A stretch of 64,000 nucleotides of DNA, taken from Niveispirillum sp. SYP-B3756 (lineage in GTDB: Bacteria > Pseudomonadota > Alphaproteobacteria > Azospirillales > Azospirillaceae). The stretch lies in contig NZ_WIDQ01000006.1 in the NCBI RefSeq assembly GCF_009495745.1, positions 186,001 through 250,000 of the forward strand, read 5' to 3'. Under the pieces are notes generated by a model. The model was not told where the DNA came from, did no database searches, and saw nothing but the letters and a program-made list of their open reading frames with translations. The translations under genes were made by a program, and so were the position numbers. Below, in pieces: positions 51,126 to 58,978 of the stretch (its first letter is position 1; the number at the start of each line of letters is the position of its first letter).

Positions 51126-52349
51126 ATGAGCGGGCAGAAAAATGCTGGGATGCGCGATATCGCGCTGGATTACGCCTTGCCCTTGCTGGTGCTGGCACAG
51201 GATGTTCTGACCACCCTGATGCCGCGCGCGGACAAGATGGGGCCGATGCGGGAAGAACTGCGCGGCTGGCATTATCTGGTGGGAACCCTGCTGCTGGCGC
51301 TGGCCGCTGTCCGGCTCTGGCGCTGGTTCCGGGGGCAGGCACCGCAACCGGTGCCGGCTTTGCCGCCGCGTGCCCGGACCTGGGCCATGGGGCTGGTGCT
51401 GGCGACCTATACCCTGTTCTTCATCACGCCGATTTTCGGTTATCTGGTGGCCTGGAGCCACGATATGCCGGTGCATTACGGTCCGCTGCCAGCATTGCCG
51501 GCCCTGATCGGGGAGAGCCGGAATGTCTGGGTCTTTACCGGCTATTTCCATTCCGGCATCAGCACCAGCCTGCTGGTGCTGAAACTGGGCGTGCTGCTTT
51601 CTGCCGTCTATTGCCTGTTCCGGCATGGCAAGGGGCTGTTTGCTGCCTTCCCGCGCGGTTTCGGGCTTTATGTGCTGCTCAGCTTCTCCGTGTCGCTGTT
51701 CGCGCTTTCCACCTTCAAATCCTATGATCGCGGCCCCTATGTGGTCGCCATCTTCCTGGCGATCTGCGCGGCGGTCTGGGGGCTGGCGCGTCTGGTCCGA
51801 CGTGGTAAAGCGGGCAGCAGCGGGGAAGGGGCGCCCAAGGGGGCGGTCTTTGCCGGTATCGGTGCGCTGGCCATGATCGGGCTTGGCCTTTATGGCCCCT
51901 ATGCCCTGTTCCGCGTTTCCCCCTTCCCCAAGGGGGAAATGGTGCAGGCAGCAGCCCATGTCACTTCGCATGAAACGCCGCTGGTGGTGGAGCAATTGCC
52001 GTCGGAAACCGATTTCGAACGGCAGGTGCGGGCGGAGACTTTCAAATGGTGCGTATTCTGCCACACCTTCAACAAGGGCGGCGGGCATCTGGTCGGCCCC
52101 AATCTCTATGCCATCATGGGGCAGCGCATGGCGTCTGTCCCCAACTTCCCCTATAGCGAGAGCCTGGCGGCCCGTGGCAAGGCGGGGGAAGTCTGGACGG
52201 ATGCTGCCCTGGCCGAGTTCCTGGCCAATCCGGACGCCTTTGCGCCCGGTACGAGCATGATCATCTCCTCTGGCAATATCACCGATCCGGCCCGCCAGCA
52301 GGCCATCATCACCATCCTGAAGCGTGAAACTGGCTCTGCGGCGCCTTGA
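51126..52349 (+). CDS. Cytochrome b561-like membrane domain fused to cytochrome c
   Basis: The 407-residue protein has several membrane helices in its first ~280 residues, with His residues in LRGWHYLVGTLLLAL and FTGYFHSGIST placed as in cytochrome b561 haem ligands. A C-terminal class I cytochrome c domain binds haem c through C309-V-F-C-H313, with an axial Met in APGTSMIISSG. This fusion can move electrons from a periplasmic dehydrogenase into the membrane. AGAGGACAGG lies directly upstream of ATG 51126. It is placed between the Tat amine oxidase and two more exported proteins and could be their electron sink. Confidence 0.87.
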   Translation: MSGQKNAGMRDIALDYALPLLVLAQDVLTTLMPRADKMGPMREELRGWHYLVGTLLLALAAVRLWRWFRGQAPQPVPALPPRARTWAMGLVLATYTLFFITPIFGYLVAWSHDMPVHYGPLPALPALIGESRNVWVFTGYFHSGISTSLLVLKLGVLLSAVYCLFRHGKGLFAAFPRGFGLYVLLSFSVSLFALSTFKSYDRGPYVVAIFLAICAAVWGLARLVRRGKAGSSGEGAPKGAVFAGIGALAMIGLGLYGPYALFRVSPFPKGEMVQAAAHVTSHETPLVVEQLPSETDFERQVRAETFKWCVFCHTFNKGGGHLVGPNLYAIMGQRMASVPNFPYSESLAARGKAGEVWTDAALAEFLANPDAFAPGTSMIISSGNITDPARQQAIITILKRETGSAAP

Positions 52350-52374
52350 GCCGTGATGTAAGGGGTAGCCCTAG

Positions 52375-53265
52375 ATGACAGAGATCGCTTTTGATCGTCG
52401 TTCCCTGTTGGCCGCGATTACCGGTGCTTCCCTGCTGGGGGTGATGCCGGCTGCCGGACAGTCCGTGGATGCTGCACCGCTTTTGGTGAAAACAGCGGCC
52501 GGTCGCGTTGTGGCGGTCTATCGCTGGCCCGCTGCTGGCGGGTCGCCGCGCGGGCGCATCCTGTTTTCCCACGGCGCCCTGTCGGCGCCGTGGAAATATC
52601 TGTCGCTGATCAATGCCTGGACCCAGGCCAGTTATGAGGTGCTGGCGCCGCTGCATGTGGATTCGACCGACCACCCCGACCGTACCGCTTTCCAGGGCAT
52701 GGCGAGCTGGCCGGCCCGCATTGAGGATGTGCGCGCCGTGGCCGACCATATAGGCGGCCCCTATATCGCCGCCGGCCATTCCTATGGGGCGCTGGTCGCC
52801 CTTTGCCTGGGCGGGGCGGGGCCCAAGGTGCCGGAAACGGTGAAGACGCCGCTGCGCGACCCGCGCGCGCTGGCCGCCGTTGCCTTCTCCCCGCCCGGCG
52901 GCGGTATGGGGCTGGTCAATCAGGGGGATTATGCCGGGCTGGCCGTGCCGGCCCTGATCCAGACCGGTGACCGTGACGTTCCCCCCGGTGGCAACGCCGA
53001 CTGGCGCAGCCATCTGCTGGCCTATGATGATGCGGCGGCTGGGGGCAACCGCTATGCCCTGGTGCTGGCCGGGGTTGACCATTATTTCGGCGGCGGCATC
53101 TGTCGGCCGGAACTGCCGGGACCGAAGCAGGAAACGGCCCTTTCCATCGCTGCATCCCTGTCCATCCTGTTCATGCGGGCCCATGGCGGAGGGGATCAGG
53201 GCGCGCTTGAGGTGCTGCGCAGCCGGCTGGCAACCGAGGGGCCGGCGATCCTGACCCTGAAGTGA
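52375..53265 (+). CDS. Exported alpha/beta hydrolase
   Basis: The 296-residue protein has a twin-arginine-like signal (FDRRSLLAAITGASLLGVMP) and an alpha/beta hydrolase core: RGRILFSHGALSAP, nucleophile elbow AAGHSYGALVAL, and a late catalytic-type His in LVLAGVDHYFGGG. AAGGGG lies upstream of the ATG, 25 bp after the cytochrome gene. The family includes serine esterases and lipases; the insert SPPGGGMGL near residue 180 is unusual. Its exported location with the amine oxidase and DUF1838 protein suggests a shared periplasmic route. Substrate unknown. Confidence 0.83.
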   Translation: MTEIAFDRRSLLAAITGASLLGVMPAAGQSVDAAPLLVKTAAGRVVAVYRWPAAGGSPRGRILFSHGALSAPWKYLSLINAWTQASYEVLAPLHVDSTDHPDRTAFQGMASWPARIEDVRAVADHIGGPYIAAGHSYGALVALCLGGAGPKVPETVKTPLRDPRALAAVAFSPPGGGMGLVNQGDYAGLAVPALIQTGDRDVPPGGNADWRSHLLAYDDAAAGGNRYALVLAGVDHYFGGGICRPELPGPKQETALSIAASLSILFMRAHGGGDQGALEVLRSRLATEGPAILTLK

Positions 53266-53424
53266 GTCTGCCAGACATCCATCAGGTGGACGCCGATGCG
53301 CCTGCTTGTTTCGGGTTTGATGCATTGGGTGAAAGATTTAGCAGCATTGGAACAGAGGGTGTCGCTGATGCAAGGCAGCTGCCCCCGAATCCGATCAACA
53401 ATCCAGAACAGGGAAACAGATCAG

Positions 53425-54438
53425 ATGTCCGGACCGGAACTGACGAGACGGGAGAGTTTTGGCCTGGCGGCGCTGGCCGTTGCAGCGGGGGCCACGGCCA
53501 CCCTGCCGGGCATGGCGCGCGCCGCCGCCCCGTCCTTCGTCACCAAGATCGATTTCAAAGACCCGAAATGGAATCGGGACACCTTCGCCCGGCTGGACAT
53601 GGATCTGGACCCGACCAAGCAGAAGATCGGCTGGTTCCGGGGCAATGTCTATGGCGTGCGGGACAATGAACCGGTGCGCCCCCTGTTTGTGCTGGATGGT
53701 TTCAGCGTTGTCCGGTCCAAGCAATTGGAAGATGGCAGCTGGCGCCGGATGCTGCGGGAGATCGGTTTTTACCGCGACATCAAGACCGGCGAGATTATGA
53801 AGACCTGGCACAACCCGTACACCAACGAGGATGTGAAGGTTGTTCCCATCGCCAATGACCCGTTCAACTTCACCATCGGTGAATTTCAGCCGGAACCGCC
53901 GTCCTATGGTGGGTTGAACAAGGAAAAGCCGCCAAAGCGCCCCTTCCTGCTGGATTGGCGCGAAGGACCGGATGATACGATCATCCTGACCACCGATATC
54001 CATCTGTTCTATCCCTCGGCCCTGCAGCCAGACAAATGGCCGCGCGAGTCCGGCGGCTCCTTCAACCGCGTCTCGGAAATGTTCACCTATGTGGTGAAGC
54101 GCAAGGATGTGGAGAATGCGGCCTTGACCCATGTGCCGTGCGTCGGCTCCTGGTCGCGCATCACGCCCTGGCTGCCCTGGATGCTGATGGGGCAGGCGCC
54201 TGGCCATATCAGCTATTTCTGTTCCTTCGGCGCCTATGACAGCATCAACCAGATCCCTGCCGATCTGGCTGCCGCCGCCCGTGCCATGGACCCGAAATGG
54301 CTGGCCGCCCCGGACAGTGATTACGGCCCCTCCCTCTCCAGCCTGGAGAATTTTGCCCGCGAGCAAAAGCCGGCAGCGGTGCCGGCGGGGTGGACCCCGC
54401 CGCAGCCGCCGCCGCCGCGCACCATGCCGGGTAAGTAA
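53425..54438 (+). CDS. Tat-exported DUF1838 family protein
   Basis: The 337-residue protein has a clear twin-arginine signal (LTRRESFGLAALAVAAGATA, then MARA). The mature part follows the DUF1838 pattern: FARLDMDLDPTKQKIGWFRGNVYGVRDNEP (residues ~51-80), FSVVRSKQLEDGSWRRMLREIGFYRD, FTYVVKRKDVENA and GSWSRITPWLPWMLMGQAPGH. The family is uncharacterised; Trp and Arg residues line its conserved blocks. ATG 53425 is chosen since the Tat motif follows at once, although AGGGAAA is 12 bp away; the frame is open upstream to 53296. A Pro-rich tail closes the protein. Tat export implies a bound cofactor or folded export. Confidence 0.86.
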   Translation: MSGPELTRRESFGLAALAVAAGATATLPGMARAAAPSFVTKIDFKDPKWNRDTFARLDMDLDPTKQKIGWFRGNVYGVRDNEPVRPLFVLDGFSVVRSKQLEDGSWRRMLREIGFYRDIKTGEIMKTWHNPYTNEDVKVVPIANDPFNFTIGEFQPEPPSYGGLNKEKPPKRPFLLDWREGPDDTIILTTDIHLFYPSALQPDKWPRESGGSFNRVSEMFTYVVKRKDVENAALTHVPCVGSWSRITPWLPWMLMGQAPGHISYFCSFGAYDSINQIPADLAAAARAMDPKWLAAPDSDYGPSLSSLENFAREQKPAAVPAGWTPPQPPPPRTMPGK

Positions 54439-54456
54439 GATTTCCTCCTGAAAACT

Positions 54457-54493
54457 TCGCCATGGCGCCACCAACGCCATGGCGATTTCTTTT
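54457..54493 (+). terminator. Terminator after the DUF1838 gene
   Basis: TCGCCATGGCG (54457-54467) pairs with CGCCATGGCGA (54475-54485), followed by TTTCTTTT. It ends the exported-protein operon before the transporter gene. Confidence 0.85.
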
Positions 54494-54591
54494 GTACCCA
54501 TCTGGAAAGGGGTCCGCGCGATGACCAGTGCGGTGTCCGAGATTGTGCCGCCACCGGCCGCCTGGGGCTGGCGGCACAGGCGGGCTATGGC

Positions 54592-55866
54592 GTGGGGCAG
54601 GTGGCGGGGCAGGTGTTCCGCGACGTGCCGTCGCTGCTGCTGCTGTTCTTCATGACCAATGTGCTGGGCATTGAGCCGGCCCTGGCCGGGGCGGCAATCT
54701 TTGTGCCCAAGCTGGTGCTGGGGGTGGGCTGCGATATGGCGGTCGGCATCCTGTCCGACCGCTGGAAGCACCGGTTTGCCCGGCGCTGGTGGCTGCTGGT
54801 GGGGGCGGCCGGTGCGCCGCTGGCCATCATCCTGCTGTTCCATGTGCCGGACCTGCCAATGTCGGGCAAGGCCGCCTATGTGACCGCTGCCTTCAGCCTC
54901 TATATGGCGGTGTTTGCCAGCTTCTCCGTCCCCTATCTGGCCATTGCGGGGGAGCTGTCATCCGATACGCATCAGCGCACCGTGTTGATGGCCTGGCGGC
55001 TGGTCTTCACCGCCATCGGCGTGCTGGTCGGCGGTTCGGTCGCCCCCTATATCGTGCAAAGCAATGGCGGCGGGCAGGGCGCTTATGAGGAAATGGCCCG
55101 CTTCCTGGCGCTGGTCTGCCCGCTGGCCCTGGGGGTGGCCTTCTTCGGGGCGGCCCGTGCGGCCCGTCAGGCCGGCGTCGCACCGGCGGTGGCATCCGGG
55201 GCCAGGCGGTTGAGCTTCGGGGAGGCGCTGCGGGTGCTGGCGGCCCCGCGTTTCTCCGTTCTGCTGGGGTCCAACCTGTTGCAACTGGCAGGTTCCGGCA
55301 TGGCCTATGCCTCCATGCTGTATTTCCTCACGTACAATATGGCCCGTACCGATGCCTTCCAATTGATCGGCGGGCTGGTGGCGATTGCCTGCACCGCCAT
55401 CATCCTGGCCCAGCCGGTTTGGGTGGCCTTGGCAAAGCGGGTGGGCAAGAAGCCGGTTTATCTGCTGTCTGCCATCGGCTATGGCACCACCTATCTGGTT
55501 TGGGCCTTCTGTGCCGATGCCGGCACGGTGGCCGCCTATGTGCTGTGCTTCATCGCCTCGGCCTTCAATTCCGGTTGGGCCCTGCTCAGTTTTTCCATGA
55601 TGTCGGACATTGCCGGCGAGGATCAAAAACATGCCGGGCTTTATTCCGGCGCCTGGATCGCCGTCGACAAGATTGGTTTCGGGCTGGGCGGCACCTTGCT
55701 GGTGGGGCTGCTGCTCTCCGGCTTCGGGTTTGATTCCGCCCGTGCCGTGATGGGCCAAGCCCAGACCGATCTGGCCATCAGGGGCGTGATGCTGGCCTTT
55801 GGCGTGGTGCCGGCGCTGTTGAACCTGACGGCGGCGGCGATTTTCTGGCGGTTCGGGCGCACCTGA
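54592..55866 (+). CDS. MFS transporter (glycoside-pentoside-hexuronide type), probable N-terminal frameshift
   Basis: The 424-residue reading frame from GTG 54592 has about 12 hydrophobic segments, starting RDVPSLLLLFFMTNVLGIEPALA. The start is the problem. A well-spaced ATG (54521, GGAAAGG upstream) begins MTSAVSEIVPPPA in another frame, while the conserved LGLAAQAGYGVGQVAGQVF lead lies upstream of the GTG in the transporter frame without a start codon. One missing base between 54521 and 54592 would join both. A genuine frameshift, a sequencing error or use of GTG 54592 are the options. Substrate unknown; the neighbours suggest import of the compound degraded here. Confidence 0.78.
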   Translation: MGQVAGQVFRDVPSLLLLFFMTNVLGIEPALAGAAIFVPKLVLGVGCDMAVGILSDRWKHRFARRWWLLVGAAGAPLAIILLFHVPDLPMSGKAAYVTAAFSLYMAVFASFSVPYLAIAGELSSDTHQRTVLMAWRLVFTAIGVLVGGSVAPYIVQSNGGGQGAYEEMARFLALVCPLALGVAFFGAARAARQAGVAPAVASGARRLSFGEALRVLAAPRFSVLLGSNLLQLAGSGMAYASMLYFLTYNMARTDAFQLIGGLVAIACTAIILAQPVWVALAKRVGKKPVYLLSAIGYGTTYLVWAFCADAGTVAAYVLCFIASAFNSGWALLSFSMMSDIAGEDQKHAGLYSGAWIAVDKIGFGLGGTLLVGLLLSGFGFDSARAVMGQAQTDLAIRGVMLAFGVVPALLNLTAAAIFWRFGRT

Positions 55867-55877
55867 ACGGCAAGATC

Positions 55878-55922
55878 AAGGTCCGGGACGCGTTACCCCC
55901 TTCCCGGACCTTATTGTTTTTG
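55878..55922 (+). terminator. Terminator after the first MFS gene
   Basis: AAGGTCCGGGA (55878-55888) pairs with TCCCGGACCTT (55902-55912), followed by ATTGTTTTTG. Confidence 0.88.
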
Positions 55923-55975
55923 CGGCGCAGCAATTTCCAGATAACATATTGATAAAGAAAACCTTGGGGACAGAG

Positions 55976-57190
55976 ATGGCGGCCATTGGGGAATTTCAGC
56001 GGGGCTGGAAACTGGTGCTGGCGGCGGCAACCGGGGTGGGGCTGGGCATAACCGGTCTGACCTTCTATACGCTGGGCATTTTCATGGGACCGCTGGGGCA
56101 GGAATTCGGCTGGTCCCGTACGGCCCTGTCGGGTGCCACGCTGCTGACCACCGGCACCACCGTGTTTTTGGGCCCGCTGGTGGGCCGCCTGTCCGACCGG
56201 TTCGGCGGCCGCAAGGTAGGGCTGGTTTCGCTGAGCGGGCTGGCGCTGGGATTGGCGGGGATGAGCCTGATCGGCCCCAATCTGCTTAGCTTCTATCTGG
56301 CCTTCGGTCTGGCCATGGTGCTGGGGGCGGGCACGCTGCCGGTGGTCTGGACCCGTGCCATCAATGCCGGTTTTGACAAGGCGCGGGGGCTGGCCCTGGG
56401 GCTGACGCTGACGGGCACCGGCGTTTGCGCCATTCTGGCCCCGCCCTTCACCCAATGGCTGATCGCCGATCATGGCTGGCGGGTCGCCTATATCGGGCAG
56501 GCGGTGCTGGTCCTCGCCCTTGGCCTGCCCACGGTCTGGCTGTTGTTCCGGGATGGCGGCGCGGGGCCGCGGCAGATGCAAGACAGGTCGGCCTTGCCCG
56601 GCCTGTCGATGGCGGCATCGCTGCGCACCCGCCAGTTCTGGATGCTGGGGCTGGGCTTCCTGCTGGTTTCCTTCGCCGTGGCCGCCCTGATCGTGCATCT
56701 GGTCTCCATCCTGGCCGGCGGTGGGATGGACCGGGCGCAGGCAGTGTGGATCGCCAGCTTGCTTGGCTTTGCCATCATCGTTGGCCGGCTGGGGGTGGGC
56801 TTTCTGGTGGACCGGTTGCACGCACCCTATGTGGCCCTGGGTTCCTTCATCTCTGCCTCCATCGCCTGCGGTCTGTTGACCGTGACCGGGGCACCGCTGG
56901 CCCTGTCCATCGTGGCGGTGGTGATGATCGGGCTGGCCGCCGGGGCGGAGGTGGATCTGGTCGCCTATCTGGCCAGCCGCTATTTTGGGCTGAAGAATTA
57001 TGGCCAGATCTATGGTTGGCAATTGGCTTTCTTCGCCCTGGGGGCCGGGCTGGGGCCCATTACGCTGGGCAAACTGTATGATATGACCGGCGGATATCAT
57101 GCCGGCTTGATGAGCTGCATTGCCGGCTTCATCATCGGTGGCGGGCTGGTCGCCACCCTGGGGCGCTTCCCGGAGCGCTTTCGAGAATAG
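55976..57190 (+). CDS. MFS transporter, monocarboxylate-type
   Basis: The 404-residue protein has 12 predicted membrane segments, beginning WKLVLAAATGVGLGITGLTFYTLG. The loop-2 motif is GRLSDRFGGRKVGLVSLSGLAL and a late motif is KLYDMTGGYHAG. The form resembles oxalate/formate and monocarboxylate carriers. GGGGACAG is directly upstream of ATG 55976; the frame opens at 55949 on a TTG without support. It has its own terminator region before and after, so it may be an independent unit. It likely moves an acid produced or used in this gene island. Confidence 0.87.
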   Translation: MAAIGEFQRGWKLVLAAATGVGLGITGLTFYTLGIFMGPLGQEFGWSRTALSGATLLTTGTTVFLGPLVGRLSDRFGGRKVGLVSLSGLALGLAGMSLIGPNLLSFYLAFGLAMVLGAGTLPVVWTRAINAGFDKARGLALGLTLTGTGVCAILAPPFTQWLIADHGWRVAYIGQAVLVLALGLPTVWLLFRDGGAGPRQMQDRSALPGLSMAASLRTRQFWMLGLGFLLVSFAVAALIVHLVSILAGGGMDRAQAVWIASLLGFAIIVGRLGVGFLVDRLHAPYVALGSFISASIACGLLTVTGAPLALSIVAVVMIGLAAGAEVDLVAYLASRYFGLKNYGQIYGWQLAFFALGAGLGPITLGKLYDMTGGYHAGLMSCIAGFIIGGGLVATLGRFPERFRE

Positions 57191-57212
57191 TGTCGATGGT
57201 ACGAAGTAAAAT

Positions 57213-57236
57213 GGCCGCCGGCCTTCCCCGGCGGCC
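57213..57236. terminator. Bidirectional terminator between convergent genes
   Basis: GGCCGCCGG (57213-57221) pairs with CCGGCGGCC (57228-57236). T-rich stretches lie on both sides. Confidence 0.7.
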
Positions 57237-57244
57237 CAGACCCC

Positions 57245-57760
57245 TCAGTTTTTCGGGGCCGTATGATCGGTGAAGTTCTTCCAATCCTTGGTGACGAACT
57301 TCTCATCAATCAGGGTGCGCTGGAAGCAGCGACCGCCCTTGAACCAATGCCAGGTGCGGGACCGGAACTGACCGCAGTCGGAAAGCTGGATCATTTCATA
57401 GAGATAGAGATCAGGTTCGCCCTTACGGGTCCAGTTAAGGCAGGTGGAACGGTTGAAATCATCCGGCTTCATGGCGGCGGCCCAGCCGGTGATCAGATCA
57501 TTGTCCCACCAGATGCGACCATCGGCATAATCGGCGGGGAAATCGCGCACTTCCGTGCGGCCATCTTCCCAGAAATAATAGTTGGTCTGATGATAGGGGC
57601 TGGGGCCATCTTCCGTGAAGCGGCACAACAGGCGGGAACGATGCTGGTCGATCAGTTGGCCGGTTTCAGCCGAATAATAGCGATACCAGCCTTCCCAAAC
57701 GCCCTCGTTACGGGCCAGCAACGGCATGTCGCGGCGCAGGGCTTCGATATTATTGCTCAT
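57245..57760 (-). CDS. Calycin-like (DUF3598-type) protein of unknown function
   Basis: The protein has about 171 residues rich in Trp and Tyr: NEGVWEGWYRYYSAETGQLID, RLLCRFTEDG, YYFWEDGRTEVRDFPADYADGRIWWDN-like strands (residues ~63-89) and a final RTLIDEKFVTKDW. Alternating hydrophobic strands and the G-x-W start fit a lipocalin/calycin beta barrel that binds a small hydrophobic molecule. There is no signal peptide. AAGGATCATTGG is upstream of ATG 57760. It is convergent to the MFS gene and co-directional with the quinone oxidoreductase across the repeat at 57808. Family assignment is tentative. Confidence 0.7.
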   Translation of the reverse strand: MSNNIEALRRDMPLLARNEGVWEGWYRYYSAETGQLIDQHRSRLLCRFTEDGPSPYHQTNYYFWEDGRTEVRDFPADYADGRIWWDNDLITGWAAAMKPDDFNRSTCLNWTRKGEPDLYLYEMIQLSDCGQFRSRTWHWFKGGRCFQRTLIDEKFVTKDWKNFTDHTAPKN

Positions 57761-57807
57761 CACCAATGATCCTTCGTGAAAACAAAAAACGATGTTTTGG
57801 ACCTAGC

Positions 57808-57950
57808 ACCAAGAGCCATGGATCATGGCTCTTGGTATTCGTATGCTCCCTCATGCGCCAGGCGCTGCCTCCGGCAGCTTGGCTTACGCGCCCATGGGGG
57901 CGCGGGCCGGCGGTCGCCGGCCTCCAAGGGGCATGGGACATGACCCTTGG
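57808..57950 (-). repeat. Multi-hairpin dispersed repeat, copy A, between two CCAAG hairpins
   Basis: The core 57845-57923 matches copy B in reverse. It is flanked by hairpins of one pattern, CCAAG-N3-CATG-N3-CATG-N3-CTTGGTAT, at 57809-57837 and 57924-57952. The left has perfect 13-bp arms (ACCAAGAGCCATG); the right is a diverged version. The group separates two minus-strand genes and may also end transcription. Confidence 0.72.
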
Positions 57951-57962
57951 TATAAGGGCCGA

Positions 57963-58973
57963 TCAGGGCCGCAGGTCGACCACGACCTTGCCCATTGACC
58001 GCCCGGACAACAGATGTTCCACGGCGTCCGGTACCTGATGCAGGCCCCGGAACCGAACAGAGTCGAACGTGACCTTGATCTTGTCTTCATCCAGCAGAGA
58101 AAACAGCGTTTCCCGCGCCTGTGGCCACAGGTCGGTCAGCAGACCATTCATAAACCCACGTATTGAGGCACCCTTGTAATAGATCTTGTGGGCGATGCGG
58201 GGGGCGGTGACGATTTCCGGCTGGCCATCCAGATCCTGGGCGGCACCCGCCACCACCAACCGACCATGCCGCGCAAGGTTATCGACAAAGGCATCGAAGA
58301 TCGGGCCGCTGACCGTATCGATGGCCACATTCAGCGCGGCAGGATATTCCGCCGCCAGCACGGCGGCCACATCCTCTGTCTTGTAATCAATCACCCGGTC
58401 GGCGCCCAGACCGCGCACGAAATCCACCTTCTGCGCACCACCGCAGACGGCCACCACATGGGCGCCACGCTGTTTGGCCAACTGCACCATCAGATGGCCC
58501 AACCCGCCGGCCGCGGCAGAAATAGCCACCGTTTCCCCAGGCCGCAGGGCACCGGTATGGTCCAGCGCCAGCAGCGCGGAAACCCCGGTGGAGGCCAACG
58601 CCAGATAATCCGAGATGGGCGACGGCACGCGGATGAAATGTGCCGCCGGGGCGGTGGCTCTTTCCCGATAGCCCCAGGTAAAACGGACGGTGACGGCGGC
58701 ATCCCCCCGCTTGAAATCCGTCACACCATCGCCGACCGCCTCCACCACACCGATGGCTTCCACACCCGTATAGGTGGGCAGGTGGACGGGAACATAGCTG
58801 ACGGCGTTGCGGGCGATCTGTGTATCGAAAATGCCATTGACGCCGCACCAATGGTTGCGCACCCGGATTTCGCCGGGGCCCGGATCGGTCAGCGGTTCGG
58901 CGATAAGATCAACGGCCTCCCGAAAGCTTGGTGCGAAACGGGATTGGCGCAGAACCTGACTGGTGGCAGCCAT
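57963..58973 (-). CDS. Zinc-independent quinone oxidoreductase (MDR superfamily)
   Basis: The 336-residue protein has the MDR catalytic part (PGPGEIRVRNHWCGVNGIFD; LPTYTGVEAIGVVEAVGDGV) and the NADPH fold GETVAISAAAGGLGHLMVQLAKQ. The zinc-ligand and lobe Cys residues of alcohol dehydrogenases are absent, as in quinone and enoyl reductases. GGAAGGG is 9 bp upstream of ATG 58973; ATG 58982 overlaps the stop of the FAD oxidase gene upstream. Both genes are therefore one operon. It probably reduces an enone or quinone product made by the oxidase. Confidence 0.88.
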   Translation of the reverse strand: MAATSQVLRQSRFAPSFREAVDLIAEPLTDPGPGEIRVRNHWCGVNGIFDTQIARNAVSYVPVHLPTYTGVEAIGVVEAVGDGVTDFKRGDAAVTVRFTWGYRERATAPAAHFIRVPSPISDYLALASTGVSALLALDHTGALRPGETVAISAAAGGLGHLMVQLAKQRGAHVVAVCGGAQKVDFVRGLGADRVIDYKTEDVAAVLAAEYPAALNVAIDTVSGPIFDAFVDNLARHGRLVVAGAAQDLDGQPEIVTAPRIAHKIYYKGASIRGFMNGLLTDLWPQARETLFSLLDEDKIKVTFDSVRFRGLHQVPDAVEHLLSGRSMGKVVVDLRP

Positions 58974-58978
58974 CTGGG

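Noticed and set aside
57845-57923. Small protein-coding gene within the multi-hairpin repeat
   Set aside because: No frame is kept between the three copies; changes preserve pairing, not codons.
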